40,118 bases of DNA from Flavobacteriaceae bacterium (GCA_018647605.1 JABGSU010000012.1:1-40118); one strand, 5' to 3'; counted from the first letter of the stretch, positions 9,593-18,374 are shown. The notes: generated from the sequence alone by a model not told the origin. Numbers and translations: made by a program.

Positions 9593-12279
9593 AGTTTCTT
9601 CTTTACAGCGATCTCTTGGAAGCATTCCAATACATCAGACTCCTTAATGTCGTTGTAATTCTTGATTTGGATACCACAATCGTAACCTTTAGCAACCTCT
9701 TTGACATCGTCTTTGAATCGCTTCAAGGAAGCAAGGTTTCCAGAGAAAATGACCACGCCTTCACGAATTAATCGGATTCCTGAGTTGCGATAAATTTTTC
9801 CAGTAGTGACCATACATCCTGCAATGGTTCCCACTTTGGATATTTTATATGTTTCACGAATTTCTGCAGTACCAGTGATTTCTTCTTTCATTTCGGGAGA
9901 CAGCATGCCTTCCATCGCGTCTTTTACATCATTGATCGCATCATAGATGATAGAATAAGATCGGATATCAATTTCTTCCTTATCAGCTATGCTTCTTGCA
10001 TTACCCATAGGCCTTACATTGAATCCTATTACAATCGCATCGGAGGCTGAAGCTAGTAATACATCAGATTCCGTAATCGCACCCACCCCTTTATGGATGA
10101 TATTAACTTGTATTTCGTCTGTAGAGAGTTTTTGTAAAGAATCAGTTAGAGCCTCTACAGAACCATCAACATCTCCCTTAAGAATCAAATTCAATTCTTT
10201 AAATTCACCTAAGGCAATTCTTCTTCCGATTTCATCCAGAGTAATGTGCCTTTGTGTCCTCACGTTTTGTTCTCTCAACAACTGAGTTCTTTTTGCAGCA
10301 ATTTGCTTGGCTTCTTTTTCGTCTTCCAAAACGTGGAAATTGTCTCCTGCTTGAGGAGCTCCATCCAAGCCCAAAATAGAAACTGGAGTTGAAGGCGGAA
10401 CAGATTCTAAGGGGTTTCCCCTTTCATCGAACATGGCTTTAATTTTTCCACTATGTTTTCCTGCTAAGATATAGTCTCCAATTTCAAGAGTACCATTTTG
10501 CACCAATATGGTCGAAACATAGCCACGACCTTTGTCTAAAAAAGCTTCAACTACCGTTCCTTTGGACTTTCGATTAGGATTCGCTTTTAACTCTAAAAGT
10601 TCAGCTTCTAACAACACCTTTTCTAACAATTCGCTAATCCCAGTACCCTTGAGAGCTGAAATATCCTGAGATTGGATTTTTCCTCCCCACTCTTCTACCA
10701 TCAAATTCATTCCTGCCAGTGCTTCCTTGATTTTATCAGGGTTTGCGTTGGGTTTGTCTACTTTATTAATGGCAAAAATCAAAGGTACACCAGCGGCTTG
10801 TGCATGACTGATGGCTTCTTTGGTTTGAGGCATGATATCGTCGTCTGCTGCAATCACAATGATCGCAATATCTGTAACTTGGGCTCCTCTGGCACGCATT
10901 GCTGTGAACGCTTCGTGACCAGGAGTATCGAGAAAGGTTATTTTTTGCTTGCCTTTCAAGGTTACGGAGTAAGCCCCTATATGTTGGGTGATTCCCCCCG
11001 ATTCTCCAGCAATTACATTTTCCTCCCTGATATAATCCAAAAGGGACGTTTTACCATGGTCAACGTGACCCATAACGGTTACAATTGGAGCACGAGGTTC
11101 CATGTCTTCCTCCTGATCCTCTGCTTCTACTATACTTTCCTCAAGTTCCGTTTTTACAAACTCTACTTGAAAACCAAATTCATCGGCTACAATGCTCAAG
11201 GTCTCTGCATCCAAACGTTGATTCATGGTAACCATGATCCCCAATGTCATACAAGCGGATATGATTTCGGTAGAACTGATCTCCATTAAAGTAGCAATCT
11301 CTCCTACAGTAATGAACTCTGTTACCTTTAAGATTTTGCTGCTGGCTTCTTGTTCTGCCTGCTCATCCTCCGACTTTTGACGGTGCTGATCTCTTTTATC
11401 TTTTCTGTACTTGGCTCCCTTAGATTTATTGGACTTTCCTTGAAGCTTTTCTAAGGTTTCACGGATCTGTTTTTGTACTTCTTCATCCGTAGGCTCAGCC
11501 TTAACGGCTTGTTGATTGGGTCGATTTCTTTGATTATTACCCTGACGGTTTTGATTGTTACCATTTCTGGAAGAGGGTTTGGAAGGAGGTTCTTTGCTGA
11601 TCCTTTTTCTCTTACGCTTACGCGCCTCTTCAACGCCCTTCTCCTTCTGTTTAAACTCTTCTAAATCTATCGTTTGTCCAGTCTTCTTAGGACCCGTTAA
11701 TGTTTTGTATTGCGTTTTTATAGCGTTAGACTCGCCTTCCGTCTCGACTGCTGGGGCTTCTTTTTTTTCAGTTTCAGGGGAAGAGACATCAGCTTTGGTC
11801 TTTTCCTCTACCTCTTTTTTTACCTCTGTGGCTTTTGCAGGGGCAGTTTGCTTGGGAGTACTTTCCTTTGCATCCGGTTTCTCATCTACCTTTTTGGGAG
11901 CAGGAGCAGGAGCAGGTTTTGGAACATCAAGATCAATTTTTCCTAAGGTAACAGGCTTAGTGATCGAAGCTTTGGCCTTGATGACCTCCTGTCTTTTTTG
12001 TTGCTGTTCTTGGCGCTCTAGCTCTTTCTTTTCCTGAAGAATTCGTAAGGTTTCTTTTTCCTTTCTTTTCTCTTCGCTGATCTCGTGTGAAGCGTCTTTC
12101 TTTGATTTGTCGGTCTCAAATTCATCCAAAAGAAATTGATAGACATCCCTAGAAATTTTGGAAGTGGGCCGGCCTTCAATTTCAATATTCTGCTGCGCCA
12201 AAAATTCTACAGCACGATCCAAAGAAATATTTAATTCCCTAAGCGCAACGTTAAATCTAATGGTTGAAGTGTCTGCCAT
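9589..12279 (-). CDS. infB: translation initiation factor IF-2
   Basis: GTPase that places initiator fMet-tRNA on the 30S subunit and promotes subunit joining. Of 896 residues, the first 400 are an IF2N module ([23 protein letters not shown]) and a long Lys/Glu/Pro-rich, low-complexity linker. A second IF2N-like segment ([20 protein letters not shown]) follows. The G domain starts near residue 400 with GHVDHGKTS (G1), DTPGHEAF (G3), NKVDKP (G4) and SALKGTG, and domains II-IV complete the protein. ATG 12277-12279 is used in preference to a TTG three codons upstream. It is the last gene of the rimP-nusA-infB operon, 41 bases after nusA. Confidence 0.97.
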   Translation of the reverse strand: MADTSTIRFNVALRELNISLDRAVEFLAQQNIEIEGRPTSKISRDVYQFLLDEFETDKSKKDASHEISEEKRKEKETLRILQEKKELERQEQQQKRQEVIKAKASITKPVTLGKIDLDVPKPAPAPAPKKVDEKPDAKESTPKQTAPAKATEVKKEVEEKTKADVSSPETEKKEAPAVETEGESNAIKTQYKTLTGPKKTGQTIDLEEFKQKEKGVEEARKRKRKRISKEPPSKPSSRNGNNQNRQGNNQRNRPNQQAVKAEPTDEEVQKQIRETLEKLQGKSNKSKGAKYRKDKRDQHRQKSEDEQAEQEASSKILKVTEFITVGEIATLMEISSTEIISACMTLGIMVTMNQRLDAETLSIVADEFGFQVEFVKTELEESIVEAEDQEEDMEPRAPIVTVMGHVDHGKTSLLDYIREENVIAGESGGITQHIGAYSVTLKGKQKITFLDTPGHEAFTAMRARGAQVTDIAIIVIAADDDIMPQTKEAISHAQAAGVPLIFAINKVDKPNANPDKIKEALAGMNLMVEEWGGKIQSQDISALKGTGISELLEKVLLEAELLELKANPNRKSKGTVVEAFLDKGRGYVSTILVQNGTLEIGDYILAGKHSGKIKAMFDERGNPLESVPPSTPVSILGLDGAPQAGDNFHVLEDEKEAKQIAAKRTQLLREQNVRTQRHITLDEIGRRIALGEFKELNLILKGDVDGSVEALTDSLQKLSTDEIQVNIIHKGVGAITESDVLLASASDAIVIGFNVRPMGNARSIADKEEIDIRSYSIIYDAINDVKDAMEGMLSPEMKEEITGTAEIRETYKISKVGTIAGCMVTTGKIYRNSGIRLIREGVVIFSGNLASLKRFKDDVKEVAKGYDCGIQIKNYNDIKESDVLECFQEIAVKKKL

Positions 12280-12301
12280 ATATTTCAATTCCTTTTCAAA
12301 A

Positions 12302-12318
12302 GTAGGGAAAATACCTAC
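12302..12318 (-). terminator. short hairpin in the nusA-infB gap (weak)
   Basis: On the minus strand GTAGG and CCTAC can pair around a seven-base loop and are followed by TTTT, just before infB. A five-pair stem is weak for intrinsic termination; it may only be an intercistronic hairpin that affects stability or read-through. Confidence 0.2.
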
Positions 12319-12320
12319 GA

Positions 12321-13553
12321 TTATTCTTCAAATTCTGCTTTTAAAATTCTAATTACCTCGGCAACGGTCTCTTCCTCAAGGTCGGTTCGCTTAATCAAAT
12401 CAGGAGAATCAAGCTCCAAAATACTCTTGGCCGTATCCAATCCTACCTTTTTAAACTCATCAATTACCCAAGCATCTATTTCATCTGTAAATTCGGTCAA
12501 TTCAACATCCTCCTCTACCCCTTCTCGGTAAACATCAATTTCATATCCCGTTAGTTTTCCTGCCAAACGAATGTTGTGTCCGCCTCTACCAATGGCTTTG
12601 GAAACCTCTTCGGGGTTCAGAAAAACCTGAACTCTTTTGGTATCCTCGTCAATTTTTAGGGAATTGATTTTGGCTGGACTCAAGGATCGGGTAATAAACA
12701 ACTGAAGGTTATTGGTATAGTTGATCACATCAATATTTTCATTCCCCAATTCTCTCACGATTCCGTGAATTCGAGAACCTTTCATCCCCACACAAGCACC
12801 CACAGGATCAATACGGTCATCGTAAGAATCTACAGCGACTTTCGCTTTTTCTCCAGGTATTCTCACAGCCTTCTTGATCGTAATCAATCCGTCGAAAACC
12901 TCTGGAATCTCTTGTTCAAATAATTTTTCTAAGAAAACAGGAGAAGTACGAGAAAGAATGATTCTGGGTTTGTTACCTCTCAATTCAACGAGGTCAATTA
13001 CACCCCTCACATTGTCTCCCTTGCGAAAAAAATCATTAGGGATTTGACGGTCTTTGGGAAGAATGATCTCGTTTCCATCATCATCAAGCAAAATTACCTC
13101 TCGATTTCTGATGTGGTGTACTTCGGCCGTAAAAAGCTCCCCGGTTCGGTCTTTAAATTGATTAAAAGTATTGGTACTATCGTGTTCAAATATTTTAGAA
13201 ATAAGATTTTGTCTCAAAGTTTGGATTGATCGTCGTCCCAAATCTATCAATTTCACTTCTTCAGAAACATCTTCACCTACCTCAAAATCGGGTTCAATTT
13301 TTTGAGCCTCGGTCAATTCTATTTCCTGATTGGGATCTTCAACTTCACCATCTTTAACCACTATTCTGTTTCTCCATATCTCCAAATCCCCTTTGTCAGG
13401 ATTGATAATGATATCAAAATTATCATCTGCTCCAAATTTTCTCTTGAGGGTGTTTCTAAACACCTCCTCTAAAATTACCATCAGGGTAACTCGGTCTATT
13501 AATTTCTCGTCTTTAAACTCTGAAAAAGACTCTATTAATGCTAAATTTTCCAT
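12321..13553 (-). CDS. nusA: transcription termination/antitermination factor NusA
   Basis: RNA-polymerase-associated elongation factor acting in pausing, termination and antitermination. The 410-residue protein has the N-terminal polymerase-binding domain ([25 protein letters not shown]), an S1 domain (about residues 130-200, [14 protein letters not shown] to RIILSRTSP) and KH1 ([20 protein letters not shown]). KH2 ([23 protein letters not shown]) and a short acidic C-terminal helical segment follow. It lacks the long C-terminal acidic repeats of the enterobacterial protein, as usual outside Proteobacteria. ATG 13551-13553 lies ten bases after rimP. Confidence 0.97.
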   Translation of the reverse strand: MENLALIESFSEFKDEKLIDRVTLMVILEEVFRNTLKRKFGADDNFDIIINPDKGDLEIWRNRIVVKDGEVEDPNQEIELTEAQKIEPDFEVGEDVSEEVKLIDLGRRSIQTLRQNLISKIFEHDSTNTFNQFKDRTGELFTAEVHHIRNREVILLDDDGNEIILPKDRQIPNDFFRKGDNVRGVIDLVELRGNKPRIILSRTSPVFLEKLFEQEIPEVFDGLITIKKAVRIPGEKAKVAVDSYDDRIDPVGACVGMKGSRIHGIVRELGNENIDVINYTNNLQLFITRSLSPAKINSLKIDEDTKRVQVFLNPEEVSKAIGRGGHNIRLAGKLTGYEIDVYREGVEEDVELTEFTDEIDAWVIDEFKKVGLDTAKSILELDSPDLIKRTDLEEETVAEVIRILKAEFEE

Positions 13554-13563
13554 CTCTGAATAT

Positions 13564-14031
13564 TTAAAATTTGATCATCACCTTGGTTTGGCTTATTTCG
13601 TCAAACGATAGGGTTTTATTTTTTGTTACTGTTACTTTTCCTTTTCCAATGGGCTTGGGCTCTCGCTGTTTCCATTCCAATTCAATATGGTCTTCTGATA
13701 CTTTTGTCAATGCTCCTTCATATTTCAAGCCCTCTTTTGAAACAACCTCAAGCTTTCTGCCCATGTTTTTGAAATATTGTCTAGGAAACTTTAACGGACT
13801 TCCCACACCAGCAGAAGCCACTTCCAAACTAAAGTCCTCTTCTTCTCTATCCAATTCTCCTTCGATGGCTCTGCTGATATTGATGCAGTCTTTTACGTTG
13901 ACTTCTTCGTCTCCATCCAAAGTTACTCTTATCGATTTATCGGCAGATATTTTGAGTTCCACCAAAAAAATATTGGAATATTCCTCCAAAGCTAATGTCA
14001 ATAAATCTTGAACTTTTTTATTAAAATTCAT
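13564..14031 (-). CDS. rimP: ribosome maturation factor RimP
   Basis: Assists 30S ribosomal subunit maturation in the cytoplasm. The 155-residue protein has the RimP N-terminal domain (VELKISADKSIRVTLDGDEEVNVKD, with the CINISRAIEGELD helix), the signature VASAGVGSPLKFPRQYFKNMGR, and a C-terminal SH3-like barrel. The first ATG (14029-14031) fits the family. It heads the conserved rimP-nusA-infB order. Its start codon overlaps the stop of a 16-codon upstream ORF and lies directly downstream of a hairpin plus T-run. Confidence 0.96.
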   Translation of the reverse strand: MNFNKKVQDLLTLALEEYSNIFLVELKISADKSIRVTLDGDEEVNVKDCINISRAIEGELDREEEDFSLEVASAGVGSPLKFPRQYFKNMGRKLEVVSKEGLKYEGALTKVSEDHIELEWKQREPKPIGKGKVTVTKNKTLSFDEISQTKVMIKF

Positions 14032-14078
14032 TTCAAAAAAAAGAGGGACTCAATGGTCGCCTCTGATTGTTTTTTCAT
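14028..14078 (-). CDS. possible leader peptide upstream of rimP
   Basis: A 16-codon ORF (MKKQSEATIESLFFLK) starts at ATG 14076-14078 and ends with a TGA that overlaps the rimP ATG (ATGA at 14028-14031). It begins only about ten bases downstream of a perfect TAnnTTTG box, so it would be leaderless or nearly so, and it reads straight through the hairpin. Its size, position and coupling are those of a regulatory leader peptide, but an ORF this short can also arise by chance; no protein function is implied. Confidence 0.35.
   Translation of the reverse strand: MKKQSEATIESLFFLK
14035..14064 (-). terminator. terminator-like hairpin in the rimP leader (possible attenuator)
   Basis: On the minus strand AGAGG-C-GAC pairs with GTC-CCTCT: eight base pairs with a single bulged C and a six-base loop, arms at 14056-14064 and 14042-14049. 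The last arm runs directly into T7 (14035-14041). The T-run ends four bases before the rimP start codon. A terminator here would stop transcripts made from the upstream box before they enter the operon, which suggests attenuation or a misread stabilising hairpin. Confidence 0.45.
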
Positions 14079-14087
14079 AATGCGATG

Positions 14088-14095
14088 CAAATATA
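14088..14095 (-). promoter_or_regulatory. -7 element of the rimP-nusA-infB promoter
   Basis: Minus strand TATATTTG, a full TAnnTTTG match. A TTTA lies at about the -33 distance but no perfect TTG. Start of transcription is expected near 14080-14084. Confidence 0.5.
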
Positions 14096-14144
14096 ACAAT
14101 TTTACGCACAACACGTTAAAATTTATCATACAACCCTATAGTAG

Positions 14145-14255
14145 TTAGGTTAATGACTTTTCAAATTCATAGGCAATTCCTTGGGCTCCAATTTCTGCAT
14201 TCAATACCACCACTTTGGTTTTATTTTGATTTATATTTGAAATAAATTGCCATAA
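14145..14255 (-). other. coding-like remnant in the rimP/VWA intergenic space
   Basis: Between the divergent rimP and VWA promoters one minus-strand frame is open for 36 codons between TGA and TAA, with no ATG, GTG or TTG start. It reads protein-like, including VVVLNAEIGAQGIAYEF. It resembles the C-terminal end of a lost gene rather than random AT-rich spacer, but I do not recognise the family. Its 5' part overlaps the VWA promoter box. Confidence 0.3.
14232..14239 (+). promoter_or_regulatory. -7 element for the VWA-AAA+ gene pair
   Basis: TATATTTG on the plus strand, a full TAnnTTTG match, ends 28 bases before the VWA start codon. The nearest upstream TTTG (14214-14217) is at 14 bases, somewhat close for a -33 element. 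Confidence 0.45.
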
Positions 14256-14267
14256 TCACTGAATTGA

Positions 14268-15392
14268 ATGAATTTTTCTAACAGTAGAACTGGAATTTTA
14301 TTCCAACAATACCAGTCAGTAGATCAATCCCCTTTTGAAAAACTCTTCGAGATTTTTAAAGAATTGATTACCCATACTTCTGGTGACTTTGACGAGGCAA
14401 TACAGTGGCTTCGTGAGCTAGACGTAGAATACCAACTAACGGATGAAAACTATACCGTCGATGATTTTATTGAAGACCTACTGAATAAAGGTTTTGTAAA
14501 AGCTGAAATCAAACCCGATGGCAGCGAAAGTTCTATGGGCATTACTGCCAAGACCGAAAAAATCCTCAGAGAATATGCACTGAAGCAAATTTTTGGAAAA
14601 CTCAGAAAGTCCGGATTGGGCAATCACAACACCAAACACCAAGGAGCAGGCAATGAGATATCGGGAGAGCTGAATCACTTCCAATTTGGTGACCCCATCG
14701 AAAATATCGTACTGACCGAAAGCATCAAAAACGCTCAAATACATTCTGGTATTGATGACTTTCAACTCACCCAAGAAGACTTGGTCGTCGAAAAAAACCA
14801 CCACAAATCACAAATGAGCACAGTTTTGATGATCGACATCAGCCACAGCATGATTCTCTATGGAGAAGATCGAATTACCCCTGCCAAAAAAGTAGCGATG
14901 GCACTGGCAGAGTTCATCACGACTCGCTACCCCAAAGACACTCTCGATGTTTTGGTTTTTGGAAACGACGCTCGCCCTATTTCCATTGAAGAATTACCCT
15001 ATCTTCAAGTGGGACCCTATCACACCAACACAGTCGCTGGTTTAGAATTGGCCATGGACATGCTCCGAAGGAAAAGGAATACCAACAAACAAATCTTCAT
15101 GATTACCGATGGCAAACCCAGTTGCCTCAAAATGTCTGATGGCAGCTATTACAAGAACAGTGCTGGACTCGACAGATCTATAGTGGAAAAATGTTATCTA
15201 ATGGCTCGACAGGCCAAAAAAATCAAAATTCCCATCACCACTTTTATGATTGCCTCTGACCCCTATCTCAAACAATTTGTTCAAGAATTTACCAAGGCCA
15301 ATAACGGAAAAGCCTTTTTCACTGGACTCAATAACCTTGGTGAAATGATTTTTGAAGATTATGAAAAAAATAGAAAAAAACGCTTTGGATAG
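14268..15392 (+). CDS. von Willebrand factor A domain protein paired with a MoxR-like ATPase
   Basis: Cytoplasmic VWA protein of 374 residues without signal peptide or membrane helix. The first 180 residues are charged and helical. The VWA domain carries a complete metal-ion-dependent adhesion site: D190-I-S192-H-S194, a Thr in YHTNTVAGLELA, and the Asp of MITDGKPS. Such proteins usually work with the AAA+ ATPase encoded next to them in chelatase- or chaperone-like complexes that remodel or load metals into targets. The neighbour begins three bases downstream. Start ATG 14268 has a well-placed -7 box. The actual substrate is unknown. Confidence 0.82.
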   Translation: MNFSNSRTGILFQQYQSVDQSPFEKLFEIFKELITHTSGDFDEAIQWLRELDVEYQLTDENYTVDDFIEDLLNKGFVKAEIKPDGSESSMGITAKTEKILREYALKQIFGKLRKSGLGNHNTKHQGAGNEISGELNHFQFGDPIENIVLTESIKNAQIHSGIDDFQLTQEDLVVEKNHHKSQMSTVLMIDISHSMILYGEDRITPAKKVAMALAEFITTRYPKDTLDVLVFGNDARPISIEELPYLQVGPYHTNTVAGLELAMDMLRRKRNTNKQIFMITDGKPSCLKMSDGSYYKNSAGLDRSIVEKCYLMARQAKKIKIPITTFMIASDPYLKQFVQEFTKANNGKAFFTGLNNLGEMIFEDYEKNRKKRFG

Positions 15393-15395
15393 CCC

Positions 15396-16859
15396 ATGGA
15401 AAAACCAAAAATAACAACACTCAAGGAACTCAAAAAAACCAATTACCAACCTTCCAGCATTCAGAAAGAACTCGCTAAAAACCTCAGAGAAAAAATCAAA
15501 AAGGGGATCCCTACTTTTGATGGACTCATCGGTTATGAAAATACGGTGATTCCAGATGTAGAAAGGGCCATACTTTCAGGGCACAATATCAATCTTTTGG
15601 GATTGAGAGGCCAGGCCAAAACCAGGCTGGCCAGACAAATGACCGGACTACTCGATGAGTGGATTCCAATCATTGACGGATCTGAAATTAATGATGACCC
15701 TCTTCAACCCATCTCACGATGGGCTAAAGAAATCATTAAGGACATGGAAGAAGAGACCCCCATAACATGGATGCACCGCAGTGAACGTTTTTTTGAAAAA
15801 CTCGCCACCCCCGATGTGACAGTTGCCGATTTAATTGGCGACGTTGATCCCATCAAGGCCGCAACCCTCAAGTTGAGCTATGCCGATGAAAAAGTCATCC
15901 ACTACGGTATGATTCCCAGAGCCCATCGTTGTATTTTTGTAATCAACGAACTTCCCGATTTACAAGCGAGAATTCAGGTAGCACTGTTCTCTATTTTACA
16001 AGAGAAAGAAATTCAAATCAGAGGATTCAAACTCCGACTTCCCCTAGAGATTCAATTTGTATTCACTGCCAATCCAGAAGATTACACCAACAGAGGAAGT
16101 ATTGTAACTCCCCTAAAGGATAGAATCGGATCTCAAATTTTGACTCATTACCCACACAATGTTGAAATTGCTAAAACCATCACACAGCAGGAAGCTATCA
16201 TTAGTGAAGAAAATAAACTGCAAATCCATGTTCCCGAATTGGCAAAAGACCTTTTAGAACAAATTGGTTTTGAAGCTCGGAAAAGTGAGTATGTTGATGC
16301 CAAAAGTGGGGTAAGTACAAGAATGAGTATAACCGCATATGAGAACCTGATCAGTACTGCCGAAAGACGGTTATTGATTACCCGTGACACCAAAACAGCT
16401 GTACGAATGAGTGATTTTTTGGGGGTCATCACGGCCATTAATGGGAAAATAGAATTGGTTTATGAAGGAGAACAAGAAGGGGCTAGTGAAGTCGCTTACC
16501 ATCTTATTTCGAGTGCAATCAAAACCTTATTCCCACTCTATTTTCCCAAAATTGAAAAACTGGAAAAACCAAATGTGGAAGGCCCTTATGATGAACTTTT
16601 AAGGTGGTTTTTTAGAGAAAATGAATTGTTTATTGAGGACGACACGGATGAAAAAAACCATATAAAGTCATTAGACGTTATTCCCGCCATTAAAAAAATC
16701 ATGAAGAAATTCCAATCGGTAGTAGATCAAAAAGATTACTACTTTATGGTAGAATTTTTATTGTGGGGCTTAGAAGCGCAACAAAAATTAAATAAACTCA
16801 GGACTTTTGAAGGCATTCAATTCAAAGATTCTCTCGGAAGTTTTATCAATAGACTCTAA
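15396..16859 (+). CDS. MoxR/Mg-chelatase-like AAA+ ATPase
   Basis: AAA+ protein of 487 residues, partner of the preceding VWA protein. Visible elements are an atypical P-loop GLRGQAKT (about residues 69-76), a Walker B-like strand CIFVINELPDL (179-188), sensor 1 in FVFTANPEDYTNRG (N226), and a downstream Arg in LKDRIGS. An alpha-helical lid follows, with a long C-terminal extension (about 370-487). The protein resembles the ChlI/MoxR group sometimes labelled magnesium chelatase, but no chlorophyll or cobalamin genes are nearby, so that name should not be taken literally. Its stop overlaps the convergent rrf2 gene by four bases. Confidence 0.85.
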   Translation: MEKPKITTLKELKKTNYQPSSIQKELAKNLREKIKKGIPTFDGLIGYENTVIPDVERAILSGHNINLLGLRGQAKTRLARQMTGLLDEWIPIIDGSEINDDPLQPISRWAKEIIKDMEEETPITWMHRSERFFEKLATPDVTVADLIGDVDPIKAATLKLSYADEKVIHYGMIPRAHRCIFVINELPDLQARIQVALFSILQEKEIQIRGFKLRLPLEIQFVFTANPEDYTNRGSIVTPLKDRIGSQILTHYPHNVEIAKTITQQEAIISEENKLQIHVPELAKDLLEQIGFEARKSEYVDAKSGVSTRMSITAYENLISTAERRLLITRDTKTAVRMSDFLGVITAINGKIELVYEGEQEGASEVAYHLISSAIKTLFPLYFPKIEKLEKPNVEGPYDELLRWFFRENELFIEDDTDEKNHIKSLDVIPAIKKIMKKFQSVVDQKDYYFMVEFLLWGLEAQQKLNKLRTFEGIQFKDSLGSFINRL

Positions 16860-17272
16860 ACCTGATTGCGCATAGAGTCAATAGAAGTAGTCGTTAATAT
16901 GTCAAGGGTTTTATCTCGCACCTGCTCAAAAACATTCTTTATCTGACAACTTTCCTCTTCGCATTCTTCACAGGATGCATAATAATTCAATGAAACGCAA
17001 GGCAGCATGGCGATGGGACCATCTACTTGACGAATCAATTCTGCCAAATAAATATCTTTTGGGTCTTTAATGAGTCGATAGCCTCCAGTTTTTCCTCTTT
17101 GACTTTGCAAAAGCTTGAAATTCCGCAACTCTCTTAAAATCGTCTCCAAAAATTTTTTGGGGATCTTTTCTTGTTCAGCAATTTCTGAAGAAAAAATAGA
17201 GCGGTCATCGGACTGGTGATCCGCGAGGTATAACAGTGCCTTTATGGCATATTTACATTTTTTTGATATCAT
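16856..17272 (-). CDS. Rrf2 family transcriptional regulator
   Basis: A 138-residue winged-helix repressor of the Rrf2 family (relatives IscR, CymR, NsrR). The N-terminus MISKKCKYAIKALLYLA, the helix-turn-helix (IFSSEIAEQEKIPKKFLETIL) and the wing LLQSQRGKTGGYRL are clear. Four cysteines (C92, C101, C104, C109) cluster in PCVSLNYYASCEECEEESC and could hold an Fe-S cluster. I start at ATG 17270-17272; ATG 17279-17281 would add three residues. It is divergent from the sulfate assimilation operon with a large palindrome between, so control of that operon in response to cysteine, sulfide or Fe-S status is the likely role. Confidence 0.9.
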   Translation of the reverse strand: MISKKCKYAIKALLYLADHQSDDRSIFSSEIAEQEKIPKKFLETILRELRNFKLLQSQRGKTGGYRLIKDPKDIYLAELIRQVDGPIAMLPCVSLNYYASCEECEEESCQIKNVFEQVRDKTLDILTTTSIDSMRNQV

Positions 17273-17314
17273 AATAAACATCCCTAAGGTAAGAAATAAA
17301 TTAGGATAATGATT

Positions 17315-17341
17315 TAATTCCTATAAAGTTTATAGGAATTA
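17315..17341. promoter_or_regulatory. 27-bp perfect palindrome, probable Rrf2 operator
   Basis: TAATTCCTATAAA and its exact complement flank a single G. The palindrome abuts the -33 element of the cys operon promoter. A degraded further half-site, TTTATAGGATTTA, lies at 17348-17360 between the -33 and -7 elements. It is about 43 bases upstream of rrf2, so both directions could be regulated. The A/T-rich, symmetric form suits an Rrf2 dimer. Confidence 0.75.
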
Positions 17342-17373
17342 TTTGTTTTATAGGATTTAAGTCCATAGTTTTG
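17342..17373 (+). promoter_or_regulatory. promoter of the sulfate assimilation operon
   Basis: TTTG at 17342-17345 and TAGTTTTG at 17366-17373, separated by 20 bases, match both parts of the Bacteroidota promoter consensus. Transcription would begin near 17380, about 15 bases before the first gene. The -33 box touches the palindrome. Confidence 0.65.
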
Positions 17374-17394
17374 ACCCTTCAAAGTATAATCGTT

Positions 17395-17658
17395 ATGTTT
17401 TTAGACCTTCATTTAAACAGAAAAAAAAGCCGTCAAAACACTACTCCCACCAAGGAATCCATCTCTAGAAGCGCTCTAAAAGCCATCAGTTGGAGATTGG
17501 TTGGGACAATGGATACCATTCTTATCGCTTATATAATCACTGGTGCCATATCCCAAGCCCTTTCTATTGGTTTTGTTGAATGGGGAACCAAAATTGTACT
17601 TTATTTCTTTCACGAACGCCTTTGGAACAAACTCCAATGGGGTAAAAAAATAAAATAA
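17395..17658 (+). CDS. DUF2061 small membrane protein
   Basis: An 87-residue protein of the DUF2061 family, first in the cys operon. After a basic N-terminus come SALKAISWRLVGTMDTILIAYIITG (first membrane helix) and a second helix in ALSIGFVEWGTKIVLYFFHERLW, ending in a basic tail. The ATG at 17395-17397 is preferred over a TTG at 17371 because the latter falls inside the promoter. The family is often found beside sulfate or phosphate assimilation genes; its biochemical role is unknown. It is one base from cysH. Confidence 0.85.
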   Translation: MFLDLHLNRKKSRQNTTPTKESISRSALKAISWRLVGTMDTILIAYIITGAISQALSIGFVEWGTKIVLYFFHERLWNKLQWGKKIK

Positions 17659-17659
17659 C

Positions 17660-18370
17660 ATGGAAAATCATCGTATCGAAAAACTCAACCAAACTTTTAA
17701 AGATTATTCACTTGAAGAAGCTTTTGATCACCTACTAAAGTTGGGTTTTAAGAATATAGCTTTTTCTACCTCTTTTGGTCAAGAAGATCAAGTTATAACC
17801 GATGTTATTTTTAAAAATGATTATCCCATCGAAGTTTTTACTTTAGACACTGGAAGGCTGTTTGAAGAAACCCATAAAGTTTTTGGTGACACCCAAACCA
17901 AATACAATAAAAACATCATCACCTACTTTCCTAATAGCGATGCAGTACAAAAACTCATAAGTGAAAAAGGGCCCTACAGCTTCTATGAAAGTCCAGAAAA
18001 CAGAAAAGAGTGTTGCGGTATCAGAAAAGTAAATCCACTGCAAAAAGCACTCAAAGGGGTTGATCTTTGGATTACGGGCTTGCGTGCATCTCAAAGCAGC
18101 GCTCGACACGAAATAGAAATATTTGGCTATGACAATGCCTTTGGCCTCCCCAAATTCAATCCCTTGGCTCATTGGGATTTATCGACCGTAGAAAAATATT
18201 TAGAACAACATAACATTCCACAAAACAGTTTGCATCAGAAAGGATTTGTCAGTATTGGCTGTGCACCCTGTACCCGAGCAGTAAAAGCTGATGAAGACAT
18301 TCGCTCTGGTCGCTGGTGGTGGGAATCTAGTAAAAAAGAATGTGGATTACACCTCAACACTAAATCGTAA
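17660..18370 (+). CDS. cysH: adenylyl-sulfate (APS) reductase, [4Fe-4S] type
   Basis: Reduces activated sulfate to sulfite with thioredoxin as donor. The 236-residue protein has the SFGQEDQVI nucleotide loop, LDTGRLFEET, ECCGIRKV (C118-C119), the WITGLRASQS motif, GCAPC (C201, C204) and the catalytic ECGLH (C228). The CC...CxxC pattern binds a 4Fe-4S cluster and marks the APS-using form rather than the PAPS-using enterobacterial one. This agrees with the absence of an APS kinase gene or domain in this operon. Start ATG 17660; cysD follows after four bases. Confidence 0.94.
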   Translation: MENHRIEKLNQTFKDYSLEEAFDHLLKLGFKNIAFSTSFGQEDQVITDVIFKNDYPIEVFTLDTGRLFEETHKVFGDTQTKYNKNIITYFPNSDAVQKLISEKGPYSFYESPENRKECCGIRKVNPLQKALKGVDLWITGLRASQSSARHEIEIFGYDNAFGLPKFNPLAHWDLSTVEKYLEQHNIPQNSLHQKGFVSIGCAPCTRAVKADEDIRSGRWWWESSKKECGLHLNTKS

Positions 18371-18374
18371 ATCA

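Noticed and set aside
10672-11289. Long plus-strand open frame (205 codons) opposite infB
   Set aside because: Lies wholly antisense to the conserved GTPase region of IF-2, has no recognisable domain and an improbable composition; it is a shadow frame.
11555-12037. Plus-strand open frame (160 codons) rich in Ser, Phe and Leu
   Set aside because: Mirror image of the Lys/Glu/Pro-rich linker of IF-2; low complexity explains the absence of stops.
15396-16859. Reading the AAA+ protein as a true magnesium chelatase subunit for chlorophyll or cobalamin
   Set aside because: No bacteriochlorophyll or cobalamin genes are present and the pair architecture is that of the broader MoxR/VWA group.
18291-18374. 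Earlier ATG for cysD inside cysH
   Set aside because: Would add 28 residues foreign to CysD; ATG 18375 directly follows cysH and matches the family start.
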